15,370 bases of DNA, taken from assembly GCA_046705265.1 (NCBI GenBank), contig JBJKQL010000059.1, positions 1 to 15,370 of the forward strand, read 5' to 3'. The position numbers and the translations under genes are program-made. Below the pieces are notes generated by a model. It was not told the origin of the DNA and ran no database searches. It saw only the letters and a program-made list of their open reading frames with translations. How positions within the stretch are numbered: the first letter of the stretch is position 1; each line of letters opens with the position of its first letter. This document shows positions 7,629 to 15,149 of this stretch, piece by piece. This DNA is from JAJYTL01 sp046705265. GTDB lineage: Bacteria > Pseudomonadota > Alphaproteobacteria > Ferrovibrionales > Ferrovibrionaceae.

Positions 7629-10600
7629 CTATTTCTGCAACAGCTCGACGTTCAGGCCGAGGGAGCGCATTTCCTTGACCAGGACGTTGAAGGATTCCGG
7701 AATCCCAGCTTCGAAAGTGTCGTCCCCTCGGACGATCGCTTCATAGACCTTGGTGCGACCGGCCACGTCGTCGGATTTCACCGTTAATATTTCCTGCAGC
7801 GTATAGGCGGCACCGTAAGCCTGCAGGGCCCAGACCTCCATCTCGCCAAACCGCTGGCCACCGAACTGAGCCTTGCCGCCGAGCGGCTGCTGCGTGACCA
7901 AGCTGTAGGGGCCAATCGAACGGGCGTGGATCTTGTCGTCCACCAGGTGATGCAGCTTCAGCATATAGATGTAGCCTACCGTCACCTTGCGTTCGAATGG
8001 AGTGCCGGTGCGCCCGTCGACCAGCGTCACCTGACCCGAAGAATCGAGTCCCGCCTTCTCCAGCATCTCGACGATATCTTCCTCGTGGGCGCCGTCGAAA
8101 ACCGGCGTTGCCACCGGAACGCCGCCCTTGAGGTTGCCAGCAAGGTCGAGAACCTGATCGTTGCTGAGTGGTGCCACCCGCTCGTCATATTCGTTCTTGC
8201 CGTAGATGCTGCGCAGCGTGCGGCGGACGTCATCCACCTTCATGCTCCGCTGCATCTTTGCCAAGACGTCGCCGATCTGACGGCCGAGACCCCGGCAAGC
8301 CCAACCGAGATGGGTCTCGAGAATCTGTCCGACATTCATGCGTGAGGGAACGCCCAGCGGATTGAGCACGATATCGACCGCCGTGCCATCCTCGAGGAAA
8401 GGCATGTCCTCATCCGGCATGATGCGCGAGATGACACCTTTATTGCCGTGGCGGCCCGCCATCTTGTCTCCCGGCTGCAGTTTACGTTTCACCGCGACGA
8501 AGACCTTCACCATCTTCATCACGCCAGGCGGCAGTTCGTCACCGCGCTGCAGCTTCTCGACCTTGTTCTCGAACCGCTCCTTGAGACGGTTCATGGCCTC
8601 GTCGTACTGCCGACGCAACGCCTCGATATCGGCAACCGCCTTTTCGTTCTTGAGGTTGATCTGCCACCATTGGCCGGGTGTCAGCTCGGCAAGAACGGTC
8701 TCCGTGATGCGGCCACCCTGGCGGAAGCCCTTCGGCCCGCTGTCTGCCGTCTTCCCGACCAGGAAGTCGTGCAGGCGGGCATAGATGTTGCGTTCGAGAA
8801 TCGCCTTCTCGTCATCCTTATCCTTGGCCAGGCGTTCGATTTCCTGGCGCTCGATAGCGAGTGCCCGTTGATCCTTTTCGACGCCGTGCCGGTTGAACAC
8901 ACGGACCTCGACCACCGTGCCGGAAACACCGGGGGGGACACGGAGCGACGTGTCGCGGACGTCGGAGGCCTTCTCGCCGAAGATCGCGCGCAAGAGCTTC
9001 TCTTCCGGCGTCATCGGGCTCTCGCCCTTCGGGGTCACCTTGCCAACTAGGATATCGCCCGGCTTCACCTCGGCACCGATATAGACGATGCCTGCCTCGT
9101 CGAGGTTGCGCAGGCCTTCCTCGCCGACGTTCGGAATGTCACGCGTGATCTCTTCCGGCCCGAGCTTGGTGTCGCGGGCCATGATTTCGAACTCCTCGAT
9201 ATGGATCGAGGTGAAGACGTCCTCCTTGACGATCCTCTCGGAGATCAGGATCGAGTCCTCAAAGTTGTAACCGTTCCACGGCATGAAAGCGACTAGCACA
9301 TTGCGGCCGAGCGCCAGTTCACCGAGTTCGGTCGACGGCCCATCGGCGATGATGTCACCGGCTTCGACCTGATCACCGACGCGAACGAGGGGACGCTGAT
9401 TGATGCAGGTGTTCTGATTCGAACGTTGGAACTTGAGCAGGTTGTAGATATCAACGCCCGAGCGCGAGAGATCAGTCTGATCGAGCGCACGGATGACGAT
9501 GCGGGTTGCGTCCACTTGGTCGACGATGCCGGCCCGCTTGGCGACGATGGCGACGCCGCTGTCTCGCGCCACCACCTCCTCCATGCCGGTACCAACCAAG
9601 GGGGCCTCACTGCGAATCAAAGGCACCGCTTGACGCTGCATGTTCGAACCCATAAGGGCGCGGTTGGCGTCGTCGTTCTCAAGGAACGGGATCAGCGCCG
9701 CTGCCACCGAGACGAGCTGCTTTGGCGACACATCGATGAAGTCGATCGACTCCGGGCGCGACATGACGAAGTCACCCCCCGCGCGGCAACTCACGAGATC
9801 AGCGGTGAAACGGCCCTTGATGTCAAGTGCCGCGTTCGCCTGCGCAATGGTGTAACGGCCCTCCTCGATGGCCGAGAGATGCACCACTTCATTGGTCACG
9901 CGTCCATCCTTGACACGCCGATAGGGACTTTCGATGAAACCGTATTGATTAACCCGCGCATAGGTCGCGAGCGAGTTGATAAGACCGATGTTCGGCCCTT
10001 CCGGCGTCTCGATCGGACAGATGCGGCCGTAATGGGTCGGGTGCACATCGCGCACCTCGAAGCCCGCACGCTCGCGCGTAAGGCCGCCTGGCCCAAGCGC
10101 CGAAAGACGGCGCTTGTGGGTGATCTCGGACAGCGGGTTGGTTTGATCCATGAACTGACTGAGCTGCGAGGACCCGAAAAACTCTCTCACCGCCGCCACC
10201 GCCGGCTTGGCGTTAATCAGATCATGAGGCATGACGGTATCGATCTCGACCGAGCTCATGCGCTCTCGGATCGCCCGCTCCATGCGCAAAAGGCCAATCC
10301 GATACTGGTTCTCCATCAACTCGCCAACCGAACGAACCCGGCGGTTTCCGAGATGGTCGATGTCGTCGATCTCGCCGCGACCGTCCTTGAGCTCGACCAA
10401 AGTACGGATCACCGCGAGAATATCCTCTTGGCTCAGGACGCGGGGCGTATCTGCGGGCGGCATGTCGAGGCGCGCGTTCAGCTTCACTCGGCCGACGGCT
10501 GAAAGATCGTAGCGCTCGGGATCGAAAAAGAGACCGTGAAAGAGCGCCTCCGCCGTTTCCTGGGTCGGCGGTTCGCCGGGCCGCATGACGCGATAGATCT

Positions 10601-11717
10601 CGATCAACGCCTGGTCCTTCGGCCCGTTCTTATCCGCTGCCATGGTATTGCGGATATAGGCACCGACGGTCACGTGATCGATGTCGAGCGTCGCCAGCGT
10701 CGTGACGCTGGCCTCTTCGAGAAGGGCGATCTTCGCTGCCGAAAGCTCATCGCCAGCTTCGACGTAGACCTCGCCGGTTTCCTCGTTGATGATGTCATTC
10801 GCGACATAGCGGCCAACCAGCTCCTCCGCCGTCACGAGGATTTCCTTGAGCCCATCCGCCTCGAGTTTTTTCGCTAGCCTCGGCGTCAGCTTCGCACCCG
10901 CCTCGGCAACCACCTTGCCGCTCGCCGCGTTGACGAGATCGGCGACAAGCTTGATGCCGCGCATGCGATCCGGCCGGTAGGCCACCCGCCAGCCCTTCTT
11001 GTCGCGGCGATAGGTTACCTTGCGGTAGAAATAGCCGAGAATGTCCTCCTGGCTCATGCCGAGGGCAAAAAGCAATGTCGTGACCGGCAGTTTGCGGCGG
11101 CGGTCGATGCGGACATGAATAATGTCCTTGGCGTCGAACTCAAAATCGAGCCAGGAACCACGATAGGGGATGATGCGCGCGGCGAACAGAAACTTGCCCG
11201 ACGAATGCGTCTTGCCGCGATCGTGATCGAAGAACACGCCGGGGCTGCGATGCATTTGGCTTACGATCACGCGTTCGGTACCGTTGATGATGAAGGTGCC
11301 CTTGTCCGTCATCAGCGGCATGTCGCCCATGTAGACGTCCTGCTCTTTGATATCGAGCACGGACTTGGCGCCGGTGTCGGGATCAGTCTCGAAAACGATG
11401 AGGCGAAGCGTAACCCGGAATGGCGCGGCGAAAGTCATTCCGCGCTGCTGGCACTCATCGACATCGTACTTCGGTGGCTCGAACTCGTATTTCACGAATT
11501 CGAGGGAGGCATTGCCCGAGAAGTCCTTGATCGGGAAGACTGACTTAAACACCTCCTGCAGTCCCACGTCTTCCCTGAGCTCCGCCGGCACGTGGATCTG
11601 CAGGAAATGGTCATAGGAACTCTTTTGCACCTCGATCAAATTGGGCATCGAAGTGACCGTGGGAATGCGGCCAAAATTCTTCCGTACACGCTTGCGGCCG
11701 GTAAAGGACAGCGTCAT
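7629..11717 (-). CDS. rpoB: DNA-directed RNA polymerase subunit beta
   Basis: The beta subunit (1362 aa) makes up one side of the polymerase cleft and the rifampicin pocket. The rifampicin region at 517-541 reads SQLSQFMDQTNPLSEITHKR and onward. Residues equivalent to E. coli Q513, D516, H526 and S531 are all wild type (here Q521, D524, H534, S539), which predicts sensitivity. The nucleotide-contacting motifs WNGYNFEDSI (814-823) and GDKMAGRHGNKG (1083-1094) are intact, as is the C-terminal clamp-anchoring part (GGKAQFGGQRFGEMEVWAL). The start MTLSFTGRKRVRKNFG fits family starts, and GAGG lies about nine bases before the ATG at 11715-11717. The gene follows rplL after 135 bases holding a strong hairpin. 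Confidence 0.99.
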   Translation of the reverse strand: MTLSFTGRKRVRKNFGRIPTVTSMPNLIEVQKSSYDHFLQIHVPAELREDVGLQEVFKSVFPIKDFSGNASLEFVKYEFEPPKYDVDECQQRGMTFAAPFRVTLRLIVFETDPDTGAKSVLDIKEQDVYMGDMPLMTDKGTFIINGTERVIVSQMHRSPGVFFDHDRGKTHSSGKFLFAARIIPYRGSWLDFEFDAKDIIHVRIDRRRKLPVTTLLFALGMSQEDILGYFYRKVTYRRDKKGWRVAYRPDRMRGIKLVADLVNAASGKVVAEAGAKLTPRLAKKLEADGLKEILVTAEELVGRYVANDIINEETGEVYVEAGDELSAAKIALLEEASVTTLATLDIDHVTVGAYIRNTMAADKNGPKDQALIEIYRVMRPGEPPTQETAEALFHGLFFDPERYDLSAVGRVKLNARLDMPPADTPRVLSQEDILAVIRTLVELKDGRGEIDDIDHLGNRRVRSVGELMENQYRIGLLRMERAIRERMSSVEIDTVMPHDLINAKPAVAAVREFFGSSQLSQFMDQTNPLSEITHKRRLSALGPGGLTRERAGFEVRDVHPTHYGRICPIETPEGPNIGLINSLATYARVNQYGFIESPYRRVKDGRVTNEVVHLSAIEEGRYTIAQANAALDIKGRFTADLVSCRAGGDFVMSRPESIDFIDVSPKQLVSVAAALIPFLENDDANRALMGSNMQRQAVPLIRSEAPLVGTGMEEVVARDSGVAIVAKRAGIVDQVDATRIVIRALDQTDLSRSGVDIYNLLKFQRSNQNTCINQRPLVRVGDQVEAGDIIADGPSTELGELALGRNVLVAFMPWNGYNFEDSILISERIVKEDVFTSIHIEEFEIMARDTKLGPEEITRDIPNVGEEGLRNLDEAGIVYIGAEVKPGDILVGKVTPKGESPMTPEEKLLRAIFGEKASDVRDTSLRVPPGVSGTVVEVRVFNRHGVEKDQRALAIERQEIERLAKDKDDEKAILERNIYARLHDFLVGKTADSGPKGFRQGGRITETVLAELTPGQWWQINLKNEKAVADIEALRRQYDEAMNRLKERFENKVEKLQRGDELPPGVMKMVKVFVAVKRKLQPGDKMAGRHGNKGVISRIMPDEDMPFLEDGTAVDIVLNPLGVPSRMNVGQILETHLGWACRGLGRQIGDVLAKMQRSMKVDDVRRTLRSIYGKNEYDERVAPLSNDQVLDLAGNLKGGVPVATPVFDGAHEEDIVEMLEKAGLDSSGQVTLVDGRTGTPFERKVTVGYIYMLKLHHLVDDKIHARSIGPYSLVTQQPLGGKAQFGGQRFGEMEVWALQAYGAAYTLQEILTVKSDDVAGRTKVYEAIVRGDDTFEAGIPESFNVLVKEMRSLGLNVELLQK

Positions 11718-11794
11718 GATTAATCCTCGCCTTCAATCGTCCCACAGGTAACGGCCGGCTTTGTGGCCGCGTCGGCAATCCAAACAGGAAGTAA

Positions 11795-11828
11795 CGGCGC
11801 GGCTGGCCCTAGGCGGTCCGCCGCGCCG
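11795..11828 (-). promoter_or_regulatory. GC-rich hairpin between rplL and rpoB (attenuator or RNA-processing candidate)
   Basis: CGGCGCGGC (11795-11803) pairs perfectly with GCCGCGCCG (11820-11828), and after one mismatch four more pairs including one G-U close a 6-nt loop. The transcript after it is only mildly U-rich (TTACTTCCTGTTTGG), so full termination is unlikely. In E. coli the same interval holds an attenuator and an RNase III cleavage site that lower rpoBC expression relative to rplL. An equivalent role here is inferred from position and structure. Confidence 0.5.
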
Positions 11829-11852
11829 CCGTCCATCCCGATCCGCCAGCTC

Positions 11853-12230
11853 TTACTTCACTTCGACGGTCGCACCCGCCGATTCGAGCTGAGCCTTGAT
11901 CTTCGCGGCCTCTTCCTTGGTCACGCCCTCCTTAACCGGCTTCGGCGCGCCTTCCACGAGATCCTTCGCTTCCTTCAGACCAAGGCTCGTGATCGCGCGA
12001 ACTTCCTTGATCACGTTAATCTTCTTTTCGCCGGCCGCGGCCAGGATAACGGTAAACTCCGTCTGCTCTTCAGCCGCCGGTGCGGCTGCGCCGCCCGCGG
12101 GAACCGCCGCCACGGCCACCGGTGCCGCGGCGGAAACGCCCCACTTCTCTTCCAGAAGCTTGGTCAGCTCCGCCGCCTCGATGACGGTAAGCTGCGACAG
12201 TTGATCGACAATCTTTAGCAAATCGGTCAT
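11853..12230 (-). CDS. rplL: 50S ribosomal protein L7/L12
   Basis: L7/L12 (125 aa) is the multicopy stalk protein that recruits EF-Tu, EF-G and other translational GTPases to the ribosome. The N-terminal dimerisation domain (about 1-32) is followed by an Ala/Pro/Gly-rich flexible hinge (about 33-54) and the factor-binding C-terminal domain (about 57-125). The latter contains the conserved KINVIKEVRAITSLGLKEAK. AAGGAG stands about a dozen bases before the ATG at 12228-12230. It follows rplJ after 43 bases. L7/L12 is needed in several copies per ribosome, which fits a partial block to transcription before rpoB. Confidence 0.99.
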   Translation of the reverse strand: MTDLLKIVDQLSQLTVIEAAELTKLLEEKWGVSAAAPVAVAAVPAGGAAAPAAEEQTEFTVILAAAGEKKINVIKEVRAITSLGLKEAKDLVEGAPKPVKEGVTKEEAAKIKAQLESAGATVEVK

Positions 12231-12273
12231 TTCTTTCGGGTCTCCTTGGGACCAATCGGGTTAGCGGAGGGGG

Positions 12274-12792
12274 CTACGCCGCCTCGCCTTTTTCGGCATG
12301 CGCGTTCAGAACCCGGGCCAAACCGGCGCCTGGTGCCTGGATCACGCTCGCGAGCTTGGTCGCCGGCGCCATCAGAAGGCCGAGCAGCGTCGCCCGGACT
12401 CCCTCGAGCGGCGGCAAGGTAGCAAGGGCCTTGACGCCGGGGGCGTCGAGGACCGTTGTTTCCATGGCACCGCCAAGAACAACCAGCTTGTTGTTCTTTT
12501 GCGCGTAATCCACCGCCACCTTCGCGGCCGCGACCGGATCGTCAGAACAGGCGATCGCGGTCGGCCCGCGGAAATGGTCGGCCAGCGGCTCGAACTGCGT
12601 ACCTTTGAGGGCAAGACGCGCGAGCCGGTTCTTGGTGACCTTGAAGCTGCTTCCGGCGGTTCGCATCTCACGACGAAGATCGCTCATCTCCGCCACCGTG
12701 AGACCGGTATTCCGCGCCACTACCACCAGCCGTGCGGTCTGAAACACCTGCCGGAGGCTGCCCACAAGCTCGGTCTTCTCCGTTCGGTTCAC
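12274..12792 (-). CDS. rplJ: 50S ribosomal protein L10
   Basis: L10 (172 aa with this start) anchors L7/L12 dimers to the 50S stalk base. With L12 bound it also represses its own operon in many bacteria by binding the mRNA leader. I chose the GTG at 12790-12792, giving a protein starting MNRTEKTELVGSLRQVFQTA, because GGAG lies exactly seven bases upstream and the resulting length and start fit the family. The upstream in-frame extension would need a TTG start and adds 17 unconserved residues running through the leader. The rRNA-binding domain is followed by the C-terminal helix for L12 binding (about 135-172). rplL follows after 43 bases. Confidence 0.97.
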   Translation of the reverse strand: MNRTEKTELVGSLRQVFQTARLVVVARNTGLTVAEMSDLRREMRTAGSSFKVTKNRLARLALKGTQFEPLADHFRGPTAIACSDDPVAAAKVAVDYAQKNNKLVVLGGAMETTVLDAPGVKALATLPPLEGVRATLLGLLMAPATKLASVIQAPGAGLARVLNAHAEKGEAA

Positions 12793-12847
12793 GTCGTCTC
12801 TCCAACTCCGGGGGCGATACGGCACCGTGCCGGTCAGCCCCAACTGT

Positions 12848-12885
12848 GACAGGGACCGGCCAAAGCCGGACCCGGTTCGCCTGTC
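12848..12885 (-). ncRNA. L10-type mRNA leader, core hairpin with asymmetric internal loop
   Basis: On the minus strand, an outer stem GACAG/CTGTC (12885-12881 with 12852-12848) encloses an inner hairpin GGTCCGGC-TTTG-GCCGGTCC (12872-12853) with one T-T mismatch. The strand joining them carries an unpaired CGAACCG on one side only. A two-stem element with a one-sided internal loop, 56 bases before rplJ, fits the ribosomal L10 leader family, whose kink-turn binds the L10-L12 complex for autoregulation. A further hairpin, CGGCC/GGCCG at 12911-12929, may belong to the same leader. Outer boundaries are uncertain, and the family match is from position and shape, not a covariance search. Confidence 0.6.
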
Positions 12886-12966
12886 CCAGGACCCGAATCG
12901 AGGAGGCGCCCGGCCTTGCCTTACGGCCGCAACAACCCCTCAAGCCTCGTCCCGTCTATGCAGGCG

Positions 12967-12989
12967 ACAAAATTAAGCCGCTCCGCGGC
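12967..12989 (-). terminator. Terminator-like hairpin between rplA and rplJ
   Basis: On the minus strand, GCCGC (12989-12985), a 3-nt GGA loop and GCGGC (12981-12977) form a short GC stem directly followed by TTAATTTTGT. This resembles a small intrinsic terminator 64 bases after the rplA stop. With only five base pairs and an interrupted U tract it would give partial termination at most. A larger enclosing pairing GCAGG/CCTGC is also possible. Confidence 0.35.
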
Positions 12990-13053
12990 ACCTGCAGTCT
13001 CGGACAGGAACCGCCCGCCCAAACCGAAGGCGCGCGGAACTCTTGAGCTCGCG

Positions 13054-13749
13054 TTATTCGCCGCCCAGTAAACTCGCAAGTTCTAGCTTCACGCCCGGCG
13101 CCATTGTCGAACTCAGCGTCACCTTGCGGACGAAGGTACCTTTGACGCCCGTCGGCTTCGCGCGCATCACGGCACCGACGAACGCCTTGACATTCTCGAC
13201 CAGCGCTTCATCGGGAAACGACGCCTTGCCAATTCCGGCCTGGACGATGCCCGCCTTCTCGGCGCGGAACTCGACCTGGCCGCTTTTCACGGAACGCACT
13301 GCCTGCGAGACATCTGCGTTCACCGTGCCGAGTTTCGGATTCGGCATCAGGCCACGCGGCCCAAGCACCTTGCCGAGGCGCCCCACCACGCCCATCATGT
13401 CGGGCGTGGCGATGCAGCGGTCGAAGTCAATCTCACCCTTCGCGACCTTCTCCGCCAAATCTTCGGCGCCGACGATATCGGCACCAGCGGCTTTGGCCTC
13501 CTCCGCCTTGGCGCCTCGCGCGAACACGGCGACCCGCATGGTCTTACCGGTGCCCTTTGGCAGTTGCACGGTGCCGCGCACCATCTGATCCGCGTGACGC
13601 GGATCGATGCCGAGATTCATCGCAATCTCTATTGTCTCGTCGAACTTCGCCGCGGCATTAGTGCGGACGAGTTTCACCGCATCGTCCAGGGCATAGACCG
13701 CCTCGGGCTTGATCGCGGCTTGCGCCGCCTTCAATCGTTTACCTGCCAT
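13054..13749 (-). CDS. rplA: 50S ribosomal protein L1
   Basis: L1 (231 aa, normal) forms the mobile L1 stalk that guides release of deacylated tRNA from the E site. It also represses the rplK-rplA mRNA in many bacteria. The sequence starts MAGKRLKAAQAAIKPEAVYA and contains the conserved LGPRGLMPNPKLGTV, typical of domain II. The ATG at 13747-13749 lies only three bases after the rplK stop, with AGGA inside the end of rplK, so translation is probably coupled. A 261-base non-coding interval with leader structure follows before rplJ. Confidence 0.99.
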   Translation of the reverse strand: MAGKRLKAAQAAIKPEAVYALDDAVKLVRTNAAAKFDETIEIAMNLGIDPRHADQMVRGTVQLPKGTGKTMRVAVFARGAKAEEAKAAGADIVGAEDLAEKVAKGEIDFDRCIATPDMMGVVGRLGKVLGPRGLMPNPKLGTVNADVSQAVRSVKSGQVEFRAEKAGIVQAGIGKASFPDEALVENVKAFVGAVMRAKPTGVKGTFVRKVTLSSTMAPGVKLELASLLGGE

Positions 13750-13752
13750 GGC

Positions 13753-14181
13753 CTATTCCTGAACTGCGATGCCCATGGAACGCGCCGACCCCCTGATCAT
13801 TTGCATCGCAGCATCGATGTCAAACGCGTTCAGATCCTTCATCTTGATCTCGGCGATTTCGCGGATCTGTGCCTCCGTCACCGTTGCGACCTGCTCCCGG
13901 CCAGTGGCCTTCGCCCCCTTCTCCACCTTCGCCGCCTTCTTCAGAAAATACGAAGCTGGCGGCGTTTTCGTCACAAAAGAGAAGGAGCGATCGGAATAGA
14001 CCGTTATCACCACCGGGATCGGCATTCCGGGCTCCAGCCCCTGAGTCTGCGCGTTAAAGCTCTTGCAGAACTCCATGATGTTGAGGCCGCGTTGACCCAG
14101 CGCCGGACCAATGGGCGGCGACGGATTGGCTTGGCCAGCCTTTACCTCAAGCTTTATGTAACCCTCAACCTTCTTCGCCAT
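13753..14181 (-). CDS. rplK: 50S ribosomal protein L11
   Basis: L11 (142 aa) is part of the GTPase-associated centre at the stalk base, next to the thiostrepton site, and is needed for RelA sensing of uncharged tRNA. The protein starts MAKKVEGYIKLEVKAGQANP and the proline-rich PSPPIGPALGQRG hinge segment (about 20-32) is intact. The C-terminal rRNA-binding domain follows. A GGGG lies just before the ATG at 14179-14181, a weak but plausible ribosome binding site. The gene follows nusG after 66 bases and is coupled to rplA. Confidence 0.99.
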   Translation of the reverse strand: MAKKVEGYIKLEVKAGQANPSPPIGPALGQRGLNIMEFCKSFNAQTQGLEPGMPIPVVITVYSDRSFSFVTKTPPASYFLKKAAKVEKGAKATGREQVATVTEAQIREIAEIKMKDLNAFDIDAAMQMIRGSARSMGIAVQE

Positions 14182-14237
14182 TTTCTACCCCATCGCCGGC
14201 CTAGACCGCAACCTGTCTGCGGAAAAACAAGCTAAGT

Positions 14238-14253
14238 ATTTGACGTATCAAAT
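14238..14253 (-). promoter_or_regulatory. AT-rich perfect palindromic hairpin after nusG
   Basis: On the minus strand ATTTGA-TACG-TCAAAT forms a perfect 6-bp stem with a 4-nt loop, overlapping the nusG stop codon. A run of five T follows about ten bases later, too far for a standard terminator. It could be a weak pause or processing site, or only a consequence of local AT richness. Confidence 0.25.
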
Positions 14254-14276
14254 TTTTTCGACTTGTGAATACTCAA
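14247..14276 (-). promoter_or_regulatory. Weak candidate promoter for rplK-rplA
   Basis: On the minus strand TTGAGT (14276-14271) and TTTGAT (14252-14247) are separated by 18 bases, each matching the sigma70 consensus at four of six positions. The site lies in an unusually AT-rich patch at the very end of nusG, about 65 bases before rplK. It is far weaker than the rpsL promoter and overlaps the palindrome at 14238-14253, so it is offered only as a possibility. Confidence 0.2.
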
Positions 14277-14778
14277 GTTCAACTGGCGTGGCACGGCCGA
14301 AGATGGAAACGGCCACTTTAACGCGAGCGCGCGCCTCGTCGATCTCCTCGACAAACCCGGTGAATGAGGTAAAAGGACCATCGTTCACCCGAACCTGCTC
14401 GCCGACTTCGAAGGTAATCGACGGCTTCGGCCGCTCGATTCCCTCCTGCATCTGGCGCATGATGTGTTCGGCCTCGGCCTCGCTGATCGGCGAAGGCTTG
14501 CCGCCGGAACTGAGAAAGCTGGTTACCTTTGGCGTGTTCTTCACCAAATGGTAGGTTTCTTCGTTCATTTCCATGTGTAGGAGCACGTAGCCAGGAAAAA
14601 ACTTGCGTTCAGTGCTCACTTTATGGCCGCGGCGCACTTCGACGACTTCCTCAACCGGGACCAGAATCTGATCGAACATATCCATCATCCCGCGTGCCTG
14701 CGCGAGTTCGCGGATCGACTGCGCCACCTTCTTCTCGAAGCCCGAATAGGCATGAAGAATATACCAGCGCTTTGCCAT
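14248..14778 (-). CDS. nusG: Transcription termination/antitermination protein NusG
   Basis: NusG (176 aa) binds the RNA polymerase clamp to keep it processive. Its KOW domain contacts Rho or ribosomal protein S10, linking transcription to termination or translation. The NGN domain (about 1-115) starts MAKRWYILHAYSGFEKKVAQ and has the conserved RKFFPGYVL (58-66). The KOW domain (about 124-176) contains VGEQVRVNDGPFTSFTG. I chose the ATG at 14776-14778 because it gives the family length and start, and GGGAG lies about nine bases upstream inside secE. The upstream in-frame extension of 13 codons overlaps secE and is not family-like. The start lies four bases after the secE stop, so the pair is probably translationally coupled. 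Confidence 0.99.
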   Translation of the reverse strand: MAKRWYILHAYSGFEKKVAQSIRELAQARGMMDMFDQILVPVEEVVEVRRGHKVSTERKFFPGYVLLHMEMNEETYHLVKNTPKVTSFLSSGGKPSPISEAEAEHIMRQMQEGIERPKPSITFEVGEQVRVNDGPFTSFTGFVEEIDEARARVKVAVSIFGRATPVELEYSQVEKI

Positions 14779-14782
14779 TACG

Positions 14783-14980
14783 TCAGACTCCCAGGCCGAG
14801 AATAAAGCGCACGGCATGCCCCAAGATCAAATCCACTACAAAGAAGAACAACGCCACCACTACCACCATCAGGAATACGACACCCGTCGTGACCAAGGTC
14901 TCCTTGCGTGTCGCCCAGGTTACCTTGGAGACCTCCTGCCGCACCTGCCGATAGAACTCACCTGGATTGAATCTTGCCAT
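14783..14980 (-). CDS. secE: Protein translocase subunit SecE
   Basis: SecE (65 aa, typical for single-helix forms) clamps SecY in the inner-membrane SecYEG channel. The protein starts MARFNPGEFYRQVRQEVSKV. The amphipathic part holding the conserved VSKVTW leads into one hydrophobic helix at about 30-52 (rich in V, L, F), with a short C-terminal tail. I preferred the ATG at 14978-14980. An upstream TTG at 15032-15034 would add 18 residues reaching almost into the tRNA, with no family support. A GGAAAG lies 13 bases upstream, a long spacing, so initiation may be modest. It is flanked by tRNA-Trp and nusG, the usual order. Confidence 0.96.
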   Translation of the reverse strand: MARFNPGEFYRQVRQEVSKVTWATRKETLVTTGVVFLMVVVVALFFFVVDLILGHAVRFILGLGV

Positions 14981-15042
14981 GGTTTCAAACCGGCTTTCCA
15001 GCAGGCGCCAGACGGCCCAAGTATCCCTTTCCAACCAAGGGC

Positions 15043-15119
15043 TGGCAGGAGTGGAGGGACTCGAACCCCCAACCCCCGGTTTTGGAGACCGGTGCTCTGA
15101 CCAATTGAGCTACACTCCT
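15043..15119 (-). tRNA. trnW: tRNA-Trp (anticodon CCA)
   Basis: A complete 77-nt tRNA including an encoded 3' CCA. The acceptor stem AGGAGTG/CACTCCT pairs fully, the D arm is GCTC/GAGC, the anticodon stem is CCGGT/ACCGG with loop CTCCAAA, and the T arm has TTCGAGT. The anticodon CCA (15085-15083) reads UGG, so it carries tryptophan; G is the discriminator base as in other bacterial tRNA-Trp. It lies 30 bases after tuf and 62 before secE without a terminator, so it is probably processed out of a tuf-trnW-secE-nusG transcript. Confidence 0.98.
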
Positions 15120-15149
15120 TTGTCCGCGTCTTGGCACCTGCCCGAGCCG

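Noticed and set aside
9426..10502. 358-codon open frame on the plus strand opposite rpoB
   Set aside because: Antisense shadow of the rpoB coding frame, with no recognisable domain, no ribosome binding evidence and no independent promoter.
12793..12843. N-terminal extension of L10 from a TTG start
   Set aside because: The extra 17 residues run through the leader just before the strong GGAG that serves the GTG at 12792; family length supports the shorter protein.
12901..12961. Possible promoter for rplJ around TTGAGG or CATAGAC
   Set aside because: No -35 and -10 pair with 16-18 base spacing reaches a reasonable match, so I do not call a promoter there.
14981..15034. N-terminal extension of SecE from a TTG start
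   Set aside because: The extra 18 residues are not SecE-like and reach within 10 bases of the tRNA; the ATG at 14980 gives a canonical 65-residue protein.
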